A stretch of DNA of 64,000 bases from Luidia sarsii (lineage: Eukaryota; Echinodermata; Asteroidea; Paxillosida; Luidiidae). The translations under genes and the position numbers were made by a program. The first letter of the stretch is position 1, and every line of letters begins with the position of its first letter. The DNA lies in contig OX465115.1 of NCBI GenBank assembly GCA_949987565.1, forward strand, positions 3,444,004 through 3,508,003. Reading direction: 5' to 3'. Under the pieces are notes generated by a model. It was not told the origin of the DNA. It ran no database searches and was given only the letters and a program-made list of their open reading frames with translations. This document shows positions 34,095 to 44,879 of this stretch, one piece after another.

Positions 34095-34246
34095 TAATTT
34101 GAGACAAATAAGGGACGATGAAGAGTCTTTTTCTTTGGGAGGGGGTCAAAGTCATTCCGATTTTGAAGTGATAATTTGAGACAAATAAGGGCCGATGAAG
34201 AGTCTTTTTTTTGGGGGGGGGGAGGGGGGTCAAATTCATTCCGATT
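34095..34246 (+). repeat. 77-bp direct tandem duplication
   Basis: TAATTTGAGACAAATAAGGG at 34095 recurs at 34172. Each is followed by CGATGAAGAGTCTTTTT, a G-run, then TCAAA(G/T)TCATTCCGATT. The copies differ mainly in the T-run and G-run lengths, so the duplication is recent. Confidence 0.9.
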
Positions 34247-34639
34247 GGTGGGAGGCTGGGTGCTGGCTTCTCGCCCTGATCTACAGCTCGGCTGGTGAGG
34301 GGAGTTCGGCTGCGACGGAGCTTGCGGAGAGGGCGCGGGGTCCGATCCGACGCGAAGGCAGGCCGGCGGGTGCAGTGCACCGCCGCCACGCCGGAAGAAA
34401 GATTCAACAGCAGCACCCCTTTTCAGAGAGAAAGAGAGAGAGAGAGTCTCGTCTTTCTGCTCTTTACCGCCGGCAACATGACGGGAATACATCGCTGACA
34501 TTACGAGGCAGTTGAAGCGGGCACGCCGACCCCGCCCTTTAAAAAATAAAAAGTCAAAAGAGTCACGCCTCCGAATTCTCCCATCATCCCATGAGCTTCC
34601 GTCGCCTTTATCGAATTTGAATTTGAAGTTAGTGCAGGG
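34247..34639. other. Unassigned GC-rich sequence with short (GA)n
   Basis: GC-rich at about 34250-34400. A GA run lies at about 34426-34447. The minus-strand frame here (about 152 codons) overlaps the duplication and is not called. Confidence 0.5.
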
Positions 34640-34960
34640 CTTCCTCTCTGTATCTCGCTGTCTCGCTGTCTCCCTCGGTCTCTCTGTCTCCCTCTGTCTC
34701 CCTCTGTCTCCCTATGTCTCTTTCTGTCTCCCTCTGTCTCTCTCTGTCTCCCTCTGTCTCTCTATGTCTCCCTCTGTCTCTCTCTGCTTCCCTCTGTCTC
34801 TCTCTGCCTCTCCCTGTCTCTCGCTATCTCTCTCTATCTCAGTCTCTCTCTATGTCTCTCTCTCTTTCTCCCTCTCTCCCTCTCCCTCCCTCGCTCTCTC
34901 TCTCTCTCTCTGTCTCAGTCTCTTTATCTCTGTGTCCCTCTATGTCTCTCCCTTCTCTAC
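34640..34960 (+). repeat. TCTCCCTCTG-type pyrimidine tract
   Basis: Repeated CTGTCTCCCTCTGTCTCTCT words grading into (CT)n near 34890-34912. The open Leu/Ser frames are artefacts. Confidence 0.94.
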
Positions 34961-35465
34961 TGCACTGTGATGAATTGATTTCTTATGCTATTCAGTTAAC
35001 CAAGCACGTGTATAAGTAGAGAGGATGACGCCTTGATGAAGGAATGCCGCGTCGCGCACACATTCGTGCAATCTAAAATTTTGACTTTATTGATTGAATC
35101 ATTTATTTTCATTAGTTTTTTTTCCCCGTTTCACTTCTGATGTCAGTGGAATGACAGTGGCCGATCAGCTTTGTGTGCAATCGGTGACTTCCAAAAATAA
35201 ATCCAAAATTCTGTTAGGCCGAAATAAATCAAATTTGCCAGTGCACGTGATGAATATGTCCATTACCATCACCGCCACAGGAAAAGAAATGCAGTTTTCA
35301 ATCGTTGAGGGGGGGGGAGGAATTGCATCGAGAAAAGTGCGTTTGAAATGTCAAAGCGTAGGGATGGCTACTGTAATCTTGCATCGCTTTAAGGGTCGCT
35401 GTGCAGTGGAGGACCCCTGTGTATGACGGACGCGTGTGCTCTTACAAAACGCAGTTGCAGTGCCA
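34961..35465. other. Unassigned sequence
   Basis: A 110-codon plus-strand frame (35094-35426) has no recognisable domain. A G-run of 10 lies at about 35308-35320. Confidence 0.5.
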
Positions 35466-35467
35466 TT

Positions 35468-35525
35468 TTGTTAACCCTTTCTGCCTTTTAATGTCCCTGC
35501 TAGGGTCGAAACGTCAGACCGTCAA
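35468..35525 (+). repeat. Family K half-copy
   Basis: TTCTGCCTTTTAATGTCCCT then GCTAGGGTCGAAACGTCAGA matches the second K box. The first box is not seen adjacent. Confidence 0.6.
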
Positions 35526-36446
35526 TATTCTGGAGATTTCGCGCTGTGGTGATTTTGAGTCCGTGAACAGCTTGCAACATGTGTGTAATGTCTTATCATA
35601 GCTTGTTTACAACTTGATGTATCGAAGGAAGGAAGATGCGGTTTTGCAGATGTGTGACATGCTATCCAGACCACTCTCACCATAGCCATCACATGTTCGT
35701 TGCTCACTGTAGGCTGGTAAAAGGCATACAGAAATAGGATTTGAAAAAGAGCTATGAAACTCTTCTTAGGTAATGTTTACAATAATTATGATCAATACCG
35801 GATTGATTAAGAATTTCTGGTCTCAAAAAGGATAGACGAGTTTGGTTTCATAACGATACCGATTTTGCTGTTTAACCCCAAGTGAATTTTGATTTATGTA
35901 TACCTAACACCGTATAACCCACACGAACCACTTCTGGTCGACAGGGGAAGTGAAGTGTCTACTTTGCGCGCGGCGTCGTTCACCCGTTCTCCCCCAAGGT
36001 TAAAGCGCCTATTTGTGACTCTCCTTTTCCGATATGCGTGCACCGAATTCTCCCCCCACCCATTACCTTTTACTGAATTACTGCCGGGGAGGAGGGTTCA
36101 AACTCCGCGCAGGAAAGAGCACCTTTCTGCTTCTTTGTCTGTCAATTAAATATTGAAGTTCCTCCTCAATTGTGATCGCTTGCATCGGCCCCCTATACAT
36201 CTCGCTCATGTTCTGTCGAGCCAATGCAATTTGCATTACGACGTACGAGTCTCGAGTCTGCGTCGATAATAGTTGACTGGTATTCTTTCCTCTTTGTACC
36301 CTGCATCTTGAGACTAATTCCTAGAGTCGGTCTGGGAGACGGCGGTTGCCCTTTGGATGAGAGTGGATCGGTCGTGTGGGTGGGGTGCCTAGTAACGGCA
36401 GTCTCTGTGTGGTTAATTGAGCTATTCTTGCACTCTTTAGTTCCCT
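35526..36446. other. Unassigned sequence
   Basis: No gene or repeat is recognised. Confidence 0.5.
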
Positions 36447-36454
36447 CCATGCAC

Positions 36455-36840
36455 TTAAAGCCCCTACACAACATCGGTAAGATCGACAAACAGAAATGTT
36501 CACAGATTTACATGAAACGTATAGGCCTACAGTTTAAAGATGGTTATGGTAGAAACCTCGCACTGAAATATTTCTGCCTAAAATGCTGTATTTTTTTGAG
36601 AAAATAGAAAACAGAAATCGTTTACGTCTCACCCCTAGATCTAAACGATTTTTCGGAACAAAACGCTGAATGCTGCATTTTCGCTAAATAAATGAAGCGG
36701 TTTTCACTATTTTTTCTCGAGATTCGGCTGGCAGATTGAGCTGAATTTTCCACAGGTGTGCTCTTTCATGCATTATGTTGGATCAGACAACGTATGGATG
36801 CTATTATTTGACCTCGACCGATGTTGTGTTATCCCTTTAA
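36455..36840 (+). mobile_element. F2 hAT-type MITE with 8-bp target-site duplication
   Basis: 386 bp. TIRs TTAAAGCCCCTACACAACAT then CGGT, and ACCGATGTTGTGTTATCCCT then TTAA, match over about 24 bp with a few changes. CCATGCAC at 36447-36454 is repeated exactly at 36841-36848. An 8-bp duplication is the hallmark of the hAT superfamily. The interior aligns with 21448-21827. No transposase is encoded, so it is non-autonomous. Confidence 0.92.
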
Positions 36841-36848
36841 CCATGCAC

Positions 36849-37116
36849 GCTGTAGCTGTGCCGCCGCTGTATAGGCCTATACCATCCAATGGTATACAAA
36901 CGCTGGCGTTGCCTGGCATTTCAATTAGGCCGTGCGTGGCAACCGTACCAACGTTTTCCGCATGACGGATGTACCTCCGGCGCCAAATGTCGAGTATTAG
37001 GCGGGGAAAAAATCCGAACGAACCATTCACAGAATGAGGTTCATTTTGTATTTATAAATGGCGTTCTATATTAACTGGCAGCTGTTTCATCGATTCTCTT
37101 TGTTGTTGTTATTGTG
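36849..37116. other. Unassigned sequence
   Basis: It contains GTATAGGCCTATACCATC near 36869. No gene is recognised. Confidence 0.5.
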
Positions 37117-37152
37117 TGTGTTTTTTTTTTTTTTTTTTTTTTTGGGGGGGGG
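37117..37152 (+). repeat. T23-like run followed by G-run
   Basis: An uninterrupted T-run of about 23 is followed directly by a G-run of about 9. Confidence 0.9.
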
Positions 37153-38785
37153 CGCGGAAAACAGTCGGGGAACACGCGTGGCGTGACACTGCCGATCGTA
37201 GGGAGACGTCTCGGTACCAGACGGCTAATATTTATGCCCGGCGGCGAGGGAATTGGGGGGACAGTAATAAGCAATCGCGATTTGAACAATACCCGTACAT
37301 GTGCGTGTACAATTCAATTGTTCGCCGCCCGTCGTGGATTATACGGTTCGTGACAAGTCTGACAATATCGGGTAGAACTCAGACCCGTACATTGGAGCAG
37401 CTACCGGTAACTGACACGGAGCTGTTTATGAACGCACCCACTTGGCGGGCATTGACGCAAGATGGGAAAAGCCCATTATATTTTACGACGTTGTGTCCTT
37501 GACCACGCTGATGTTGAACATGGTCGGACTCCAATGTCCTCAATGAAAGCCAACAAATGCAAGTGGTCATAATATTTTAGAACAATCTGCAATGAATAGC
37601 CAATACATCTACCGACTCTCTCCCCGTTCTCCTATACCGTGCATCTGATGAAGTATCTGCAGCTACGTTAAATCAAGCTAGCTCATTTTGGTTTCACTAG
37701 ACTAAGAAAGCGCTACCACTCAGTATTTAGACGTTTTTTTTGAAAACTAACACTGCTATAATTAAAGTATATGCCCTTTCATTGGTGAGCTAAGATGAGA
37801 AAACATACTATTCTCTATCGTAGTCACCCCTTCACTCAGAAACTGGTATAGTGGTATAGCTTGTATCGTTCCACCCTTACAATACATGTGTATGCTGATA
37901 CTGGCGAACTGATTTAATGCAGGTTACTAGACAAATCCCGAGGGAACGTACACTGTAAAGCCATTGACCATAAAGTGTTGGAAAACATTACTGTTTGTCC
38001 AACATTTGTTCTAGTTTTATCAAAAACCTTAGGAGTTGGTGAGTTGTTTTGAACAACTGCAGCACAATCCAATGAATAATGTTCATTATGTCCATTCTAG
38101 GTCGGGCCATTTAGATATAATGTACATTTATTTAGATGTACATTTGAGTCGTTTAAGTCTCTAAGCAGTTGGCAACATTTTTGTATATTACATGTACTCT
38201 CAGACTACTTAGGTTACAAGAGGATACTGTGACCGACGTTGACTATATATCGCCAAACATTTTCCACAGGGCGTGTGATTGTCGAAAGGGGGGGGTTCTA
38301 TTTTGTTTTTTTAATCAGTAAAAGCTTCAAATTTCAGCACGGTGGTTCCTCATAACTGCAGCACTGGGATTGCCATCTGTCTTGGAAATTACTACTTCTG
38401 GGCGCGTGCATGACTTATCAAAGGTAGCCTTGCGCGTCTGCTAAAATTACATACCAAGATGCGGTGTCCCTCCACCAAAATAGAAGTCACTGACCAGGGA
38501 GACGAATTATGGGTTATTTTTTTTTCTTTCTCTCAGATCAGCGTGCGAAGGCCTGTCCACGGAATATTATCTTGTCGTGCGCACCCACGAAGTGAAAGGA
38601 TGCAGCCTCACAAAGAGTTAAAAATAGAGGCCACTTCCTCGGCGCGAAATGAAACTTCATTTTCTTGTTAAATGTCAAATTGATAATTCCATCTCGTATT
38701 TCTCAACCGGAAGTGCAATGTCGAACAGGAATGCAAAACCTGTGACGGGTACATTTTTTGGCAATTGATGGAATTAAATTTTTTT
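37153..38785. other. Unassigned sequence with a K half-box
   Basis: AAGCAGTTGGCAACATTTTT then GTATATTACATG near 38163-38194 matches the first K box. Otherwise no recognised feature. Confidence 0.5.
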
Positions 38786-38975
38786 GAAGGTTTGCATGGT
38801 GGAAGCACCCTGCATTGGATGGATTGCGATGATACCATGTGACATCTCTTTTGAGACGGAGCGTGGCTCTGAATCTCCTGACGACGGGCAGAGTACACGA
38901 TGCCCGAAACGTTGATTTATACCAGCTCTTTCAGAGCCACACACTCCACAGAAGATGTGTCACTGCAAACCTTTC
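38786..38975. mobile_element. F5 fold-back element with hammerhead-like core
   Basis: 190 bp. The ends GAAGGTTTGCATGGTG and CACTGCAAACCTTTC are inverted. A second inverted pair, GTGGCTCTGAA (38863-38873) and TTCAGAGCCAC (38930-38940), encloses CTGACGA (38878-38884), then GGGCA (38886-38890) pairing with TGCCC (38901-38905), then GAAAC (38906-38910). CTGANGA, a helix and GAAA are the catalytic-core words of hammerhead ribozymes. An extra C precedes the helix and no helix III is evident, so activity is doubtful. Confidence 0.7.
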
Positions 38976-39415
38976 ACTCAAAAAAAAAACCAAGGCAAAG
39001 TGAAGGTACAATTTACGAAAAGAGTACGAATCTGTTCAGAGCCGTACTCCTCCATGAAAGTACCGACTTGCACGGTGTCAGCGCAAACTGTTCACATTGC
39101 TCTAAGTGAATCAATCTTCTATCGGTATGCTAGAAAATGTTCCGGGCGAGATGATGCAGTGTCTTCTGCGCTGGCCATATGGCAGCTATATACGCGCCAT
39201 CTGCGGTGTTGGGAAATCCAACGTCCGCCTTCGAGGGGTTCCGGGTGCCGATGCGTGACCCGGGAAAAGGTCACCGGCTCTCAAGGTGACGAACAAAGAC
39301 GCCGTTCTATATTAAGATGACCCAGTACTGCCTCAATCCCTTGGTTATGAGAACGGGATGAAGCCATGCATGGCGATGTTCCAAAGTTGCCCCTCCCCCG
39401 CCACAAATACATGGA
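38976..39415. other. Unassigned sequence
   Basis: Weak F5-like words (CAGAGCCGTACTCC, GGTGTCAGCGCAAAC) occur at 39036-39090 but do not form a bounded element. Confidence 0.4.
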
Positions 39416-39510
39416 GAGAAAGGTCCCACTAGAATCGAAACGCCAGGTCTTCTACGTTGTTGATATTTAAGTTCATGGTCTTCTAAGTCAGTAAGCAGTT
39501 TCCAAAATTA
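39415..39510 (+). repeat. Dispersed family K copy
   Basis: GAGAAAGGTCCCACTAGAAT then CGAAACGCCAGGTC at 39417-39450 is followed by CTAAGTCAGTAAGCAGTTTC near 39483. The order is box 2 then box 1 inverted, as at 33.4 kb. Confidence 0.65.
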
Positions 39511-39779
39511 GTGTGCATCACTGTTACGGATAGATAAAAGTAAACAATATGAAATCAAAAACCAGGAAAATTATAGCAAAAATGAATAAAATACGAAATT
39601 CTCACTCGCAATTGTCTAATGCCATTTCTGATTTTGGCTTACACTGGTGAGTAAGTTAAGACAAGCAAAAAAGAAATATGGTGTAAGGTGTGTCTCTAGG
39701 CTTCGAGCGTGATTTAGATTTGGGGTCTTCGGGTAAATTTACTTAGAAGACAGTTTTGAATAGCAGTTTATCCTGTGTT

Positions 39780-39902
39780 TGAGGTGGCTCCTGCCGGGAT
39801 TGAGCTCGTTATGTTGGGCCATTCTAGTCGCGCAACAGTTTGCAACATTTCTTGTATCACTCGATTAAAAAAAAAAATCGATAAAAATAGAAAAATCGTC
39901 TA
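39780..39902 (+). repeat. Family K diverged copy with A-rich tail
   Basis: GGCTCCTGCCGGGATTGAGC near 39786, then GCAACAGTTTGCAACATTTC then TTGTATCACTCG near 39832, followed by A-runs. Confidence 0.5.
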
Positions 39903-41230
39903 ACGGATTTCCTTTCTCTTCTTACCTCTTAAAGCTTTCCACTATAGCCCTACGTTATTGCGGCAAATTCACCAACAATATGGTAATCTCCGTAATTCTT
40001 TAATCCTGAGCAAGCACAGGGAAGGCATTGCTAGTTATACAGAGCCGTCCCAACCACCGGCACTTTCAGGGTTGCCTGGGTTGTTTTGATTCGTTTACTG
40101 ATTAGAGAAACGAATACACTGGGTTTACAGCAAAGTCGCAGCGGCCGCTAGTCACGACAGAGGCTGGCACTGCGTATTATCAACGAAGCTGCCCTGGACG
40201 GACGCCGGGTCATTTTCTCGTATCCTGTACAGCATCGTGGGATATTTTTTTTCGGGGGAGGAAGACGATTATCATTATCATTAGCGTTAGTCCTTCCTCT
40301 TTTGCGCTTTCGGTCCCGCAAGACGAACCATCGGGACAGCGGATGATAAATGATCTGGAATCGGTGAATTCTTAATGAGCCACGCTGCTCTGGGATCTCT
40401 CAACCGCCTGCACTCCCTGAGCGCACCCAGCCATTCACCTGTCGCAACACCGCACATCGCGGGACTCTTCGGCAAATCAATTTAATCAGTGAAGCTTTTC
40501 CACCGGACCCCCCCCTCCCCCAACCACCGCCTCTCCCCGGCAGCCCCCACCCCCGCATATACACACGGAGAACACAGCGCTCCACTCGCCACGATCCAAA
40601 CAGCTTCACACACGACAATCCCAATAGGCAACCATTTACATTTGCCGTTTGCATAAAGTGCAATCGAACAAAATAATCCAGAAATTGCCATACGGTAAAA
40701 AGAAGACAAACATTTCGTTTCTTAGTGAACACAAGGCAACAGCACTGAAAAAAATCCCTACTATAAAAGAGCATCGTCCTTCAGAAAATACTTTGGAACA
40801 AAATCCAGTTCACATTTTGTCAAATTTGTTTGGGGTACACCAAAGGAGAGACCTTATTCCTCCATGGGTACACGAAGTTTGATTGAAAATGTTACACTCA
40901 ATAAATTGCACGTCATATTTCTTTGTATCAAATTTGGGAGATGATGTTTATTTTGTTCCCAGGGATTCAGTCTAATCTATGTCATGAATAAGCAGGATAT
41001 CAAGAATGGTAAATAGTTGTACGGTTATTCGTTATAATTATTCGAGTTTCTGTCCGGAAATAGGGCAAGGGGGCTTTTTTGAATCTGTTTTATTTCTGCA
41101 TATTCGTGCTTTCTTAAAGTAAATTTAGATTAGAATCACTGTGGTGCGAATCAAAGCAAAGTGCAGATCGGAGCTATCCCCTTTCGTCTATTGAAAGAGA
41201 TAGGAGAAATATCAGTGGGTTGTTTAACAA
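39903..41230. other. Unassigned sequence
   Basis: No gene is recognised. C-rich at about 40500-40560. A minus-strand 124-codon frame (40400-40774) is Gly/Arg-rich because of this composition. Confidence 0.5.
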
Positions 41231-41472
41231 CCTGGGCCCAATATCATGGAGTCGCTTAAGCCGTGAAAATCGGCTAAGCATGAAAAATCTCCCATGTGTA
41301 AACAGGAGTGCAAACCGCATTGTGATTCCTAGTCGATTGCGTTCAACTGTCCTTTGCTAAACATGAACCCAAAGTAACGTTTGGCTTGGCAAGGCGATCC
41401 TACGAATCACGATGCGGGTGTTTGTGCTTAAGCGAATTTTGGTGCTTGAGCCGCTCAATGAGATTGGCCTGT
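41231..41472 (+). mobile_element. F4 element
   Basis: The left end CCTGGGCCCAATATCATGGA then GTCGCTTAAGC and the right end GAGCCGCTCAATGAGATTGG then CCTG are inverted. Internal words (GGCTAAGCATGAAAAATC) match the family. Confidence 0.7.
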
Positions 41473-42200
41473 GTGGAAAGAAGCTCTTGTATGTCGAAAC
41501 AAAAACAATGTGTTTGACGTTAAGCTGTACATTTTATGTCAAAGATTTCTGCAAAAATGGTGAAGCGGGCAGAGAATGCCCCGAGGCAGCTGTTGTGCAA
41601 TGAATTGGAATTTGAGTTAGCACGCCTGCGGAAGGCAAGGCAGATAGATTATCAACTCGGCATAACTGCATATAAGGCGCAAGTCAACGAAGCCAGCCCG
41701 CTAATGAATACCACTGTGTAAGTGGTGCGTGTCTGATAAGCTATCCCGACTGCTGCAATACATCACATTCAAATTCGGAGGCTATGGCTATGGTCGGCCC
41801 CCCCCCCCTCTGCGTGTGCAGCGATGCGGGCAGACGCTGCCTCGCAAGCCGCCGCGCTCGTCAATCCTGAACGGCTGAACCGCGGGACATGCCCGTTCGC
41901 GGGACGTGAACCTTAACTCGAGATCGCCCGAGTGTAAAATGTATGCACATTTTGGTTGTTCATGACTGAATGGGATGTTCTTGGGTAGGTTCTATGCCTG
42001 GGCACTGCAAACCGCTCCGGGTGCCTAGTATGGTAACCACGTACAGGCACAGAATCATGGGATTTAGTATTACCACAGCATAAGTAATGCATTAGTTGGA
42101 CTAATATTTGGCCCATTTGGCCCGTAATGAAATTTCAACGGCATTATTTGCTCTTTTAAGTTTAGCTTTTCGTGTCTCGTTTTTGTTTCTACAGATTCAA
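41473..42200. other. Unassigned sequence
   Basis: A C-run lies at 41800-41809. Short frames have no recognisable domain. Confidence 0.5.
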
Positions 42201-42420
42201 ACCAGGGTCAAGTTTCATAGAGCCGCTTAAGCATAAAAAACATTCTAAGCATGACAAATGCCTCCTCGGCTTAACAAGAACATTGCTAACCATATTTCCT
42301 GTTGATATAAATACGACTGAATTGTCCCCGAACATTGACCACTTAGTCTTGAATTTGAATGCAAAGCTTCCTGATGTTTTTACACATCTTTGTGCTGGAT
42401 CGGCTGTATGAAAGTGGGTC
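42201..42420 (+). mobile_element. F4 element, left end only
   Basis: ACCAGGGTCAAGTTTCATAG then AGCCGCTTAAGCATAAAAAA and TCTAAGCATGACAAATGCC match the F4 left half. The right terminus is not identifiable. Confidence 0.55.
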
Positions 42421-44039
42421 ACTGTGTTTTCTGAGCCCATCGAAATAAACTGATCGCTCAAATGTAACAATGAATCGGTGGAAAGATAACCTACCTAGTC
42501 CATAGATTATATATTTGACTGATAGAAGAAACATTATTTCCGAGGAAATTGTTATTATGGCGTTTTGGGAAAATGCACCCCCTTTATTTCAAGGGGTACG
42601 TGCTATGAACTTACTTTGCCTGGGGCGCTATTTAAATGTCACCTGAGACAAAATCAAACATTAAAAAGTTATTCTTCAATCATTTATTTTGACCTCCAAG
42701 CGGCGTACAATCAGCCAAGAAATACGGTATCCCCACGGTGTAGCAAAGGTCGAAGACTTTAATCGGCAATACAGCCAAATGTCCTTACTTTTTTATTTCA
42801 GTGTCTTCATTTGTGTAGGATTATTACATTTCAATTGGTATTTTCGTGGGTTTTTGGTAAGACAATGGCTGAATAAGTTGGAAGGACAGAGTTCTTTCTG
42901 TTTAAACCATTCGAAATGTCTACGTTTTACTCTCTATAGTACTCTCCATAATTATGTTTGTGAGCGGTTTCATTTTTTGACATGCGTCCATGTATAATAT
43001 CGCAAAAGGGATGCAGACCTTAGTTAAGTACCGCAGATATTATGTGGACCTAAAATTCCGTGTAAAAGTCGTTATGATTTTAATTGAGTCTGGGACAAAC
43101 CAAATCACATGTTAATTTATAGATTACTAACAAAATATTACTGAATGTGTATTTGAATATGTCTATGTAAGTAATATAATTTTATTCTGTGCATCCGTGG
43201 GACAGAAAGGGTTCTCTTTGGTATAATTGTAAATACAAATCGGAGTTCACATGGATATAATGCATTGGGACACGGCTGTGGCATTAACACGTACAGATAG
43301 CCCACACGCCACCGTGTTGACGATACCTGGTCATCCTATGTATGTCTATTGTTGGCATTTTCGTGTTCCATTTCTGCTCATTGGCCGTGTGGAGGTAGGT
43401 GGATACCCGTTGTTGTTTTTTAAAGGTCCCCGGTACACGTTGGCATCGTGCGGGTACACAATAGAACGCGAAGAGCCTAATTGCGAACACGAGTTCGGCA
43501 CAACCAGCGCTCTACCGGTCGTCTGGGGTGGGAACGCATCCAGGGTACACATCTTGGCCCGACATTTCAATGGATTAATTTTTTAACAATAGATGACAGG
43601 ATGGGGATTGCTTGCAGGGAAAGCAAAAACAAAATGGTCACAATTCTGCCAAGGCATGTAATTAGAAACCATCAGATGCCCGTGCGGGGTTTTTTGAGGT
43701 GTTTTTTTGTTTTGTTTTAAATTAGTTGTCTACCAAGATGCGGCAGACTACCCGTCTCCCGTCTCTGCGTGCTTAATGAGAATCTGATTTCTTGTCGCCA
43801 TGACAAACCGTGGTCTTAATTCGATCGGAGTGAATTGTGCCTGCTGTATTGTGGCCGGAAAATGGGATCTGAGTGTATATACTCGCGGCCTGAGCCGCTT
43901 CAATACTACTAACTTTCCATCTACGGAAATTATGGTTTCCTAACAAGGAACCAAGAGGACGGGGGGAAGGCACTTCCAAAATAAACAAGGTAAATGATGA
44001 TTTGTGTGGCACATTGCCGGTGTAACGCACTGTGCTCAT
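42421..44039. other. Unassigned sequence
   Basis: AT-rich at 42500-43250. No gene or repeat family is recognised. A 111-codon frame (43251-43586) has no known domain. Confidence 0.5.
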
Positions 44040-44080
44040 CATCTCTCTCTCTCTCTCTGTCTCTCTCTCTCTCTCTCTCT
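44040..44080 (+). repeat. (CT)n microsatellite
   Basis: (CT)n of about 40 bp with one TGT interruption. Confidence 0.95.
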
Positions 44081-44600
44081 GGTTGAGCAATGAGCAGGTA
44101 GCTTTCGGGTGTTCTTATAAGTAGCACGAGAACCATTTTAATTTTCTTCTATTTTTTTTACTTCTTGTTCATTAATATTACAAGTTGGTATTGGGACCGA
44201 CGAGTCAAAATGCCTGTTAGATTTTGACCAGCATTTTTACAGCTTATAGTTCTCTGGTTATGAAAAAAAAAATCCGAAGAAAACATCTCTACGAAATACA
44301 GAAAATATTTAAAAAAATTAGGATAATTATAGAATGTTTGATAGAACGCATGACGTAGTTTGTTAGTGGTACTGTAAATGTATATATAGTAACATTATAC
44401 ACATGGTGTATTATTTATATGACTGTACGTATGTATCAACATCGTTGGCGACATGGTGACAACGGACATGCTTAACTACCGAACGGAGCCGAGAATTAAA
44501 CTTTACGAATGCAATCTGAAATCGGAACATGTTGTGAAGTGACTTTTTTGTGTCGGTGTCGTTGCTTTTATAAAAAATGTGCTATGCTTCTTTGCGGTGA
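44081..44600. other. Unassigned AT-rich sequence
   Basis: A-rich with no recognised features. Confidence 0.5.
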
Positions 44601-44715
44601 TGATGCTGAGGATGAGGTTGAATACGGGGAGGGGGGAGGTCCGTGGGTGAGGAGGGTGGGGAGGATGGAGAGGATGGGGAGGACAGGGAGAATTGGGGGA
44701 CGGGAATGACGAAGA
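44601..44715 (+). repeat. Degenerate GGGGAGGATG purine tract
   Basis: GATGGAGAGGATGGGGAGGA-type words precede and resemble the main 42-bp minisatellite. A unique spacer (about 44765-44870) separates them. Confidence 0.8.
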
Positions 44716-44879
44716 GGATGGGAATGATGTGGAGTATGTGGAGAATTGGGAGAATACGAAAACATAAACACACATCTATTATGCTCCTGGGACTTTTCCT
44801 TTTTTGCCCCATTTTTTTAGACAGTGTGGTCTTTTGAAGCCTTGTGTTTGGCGACATTTATCAATAAATAATGAGGATG

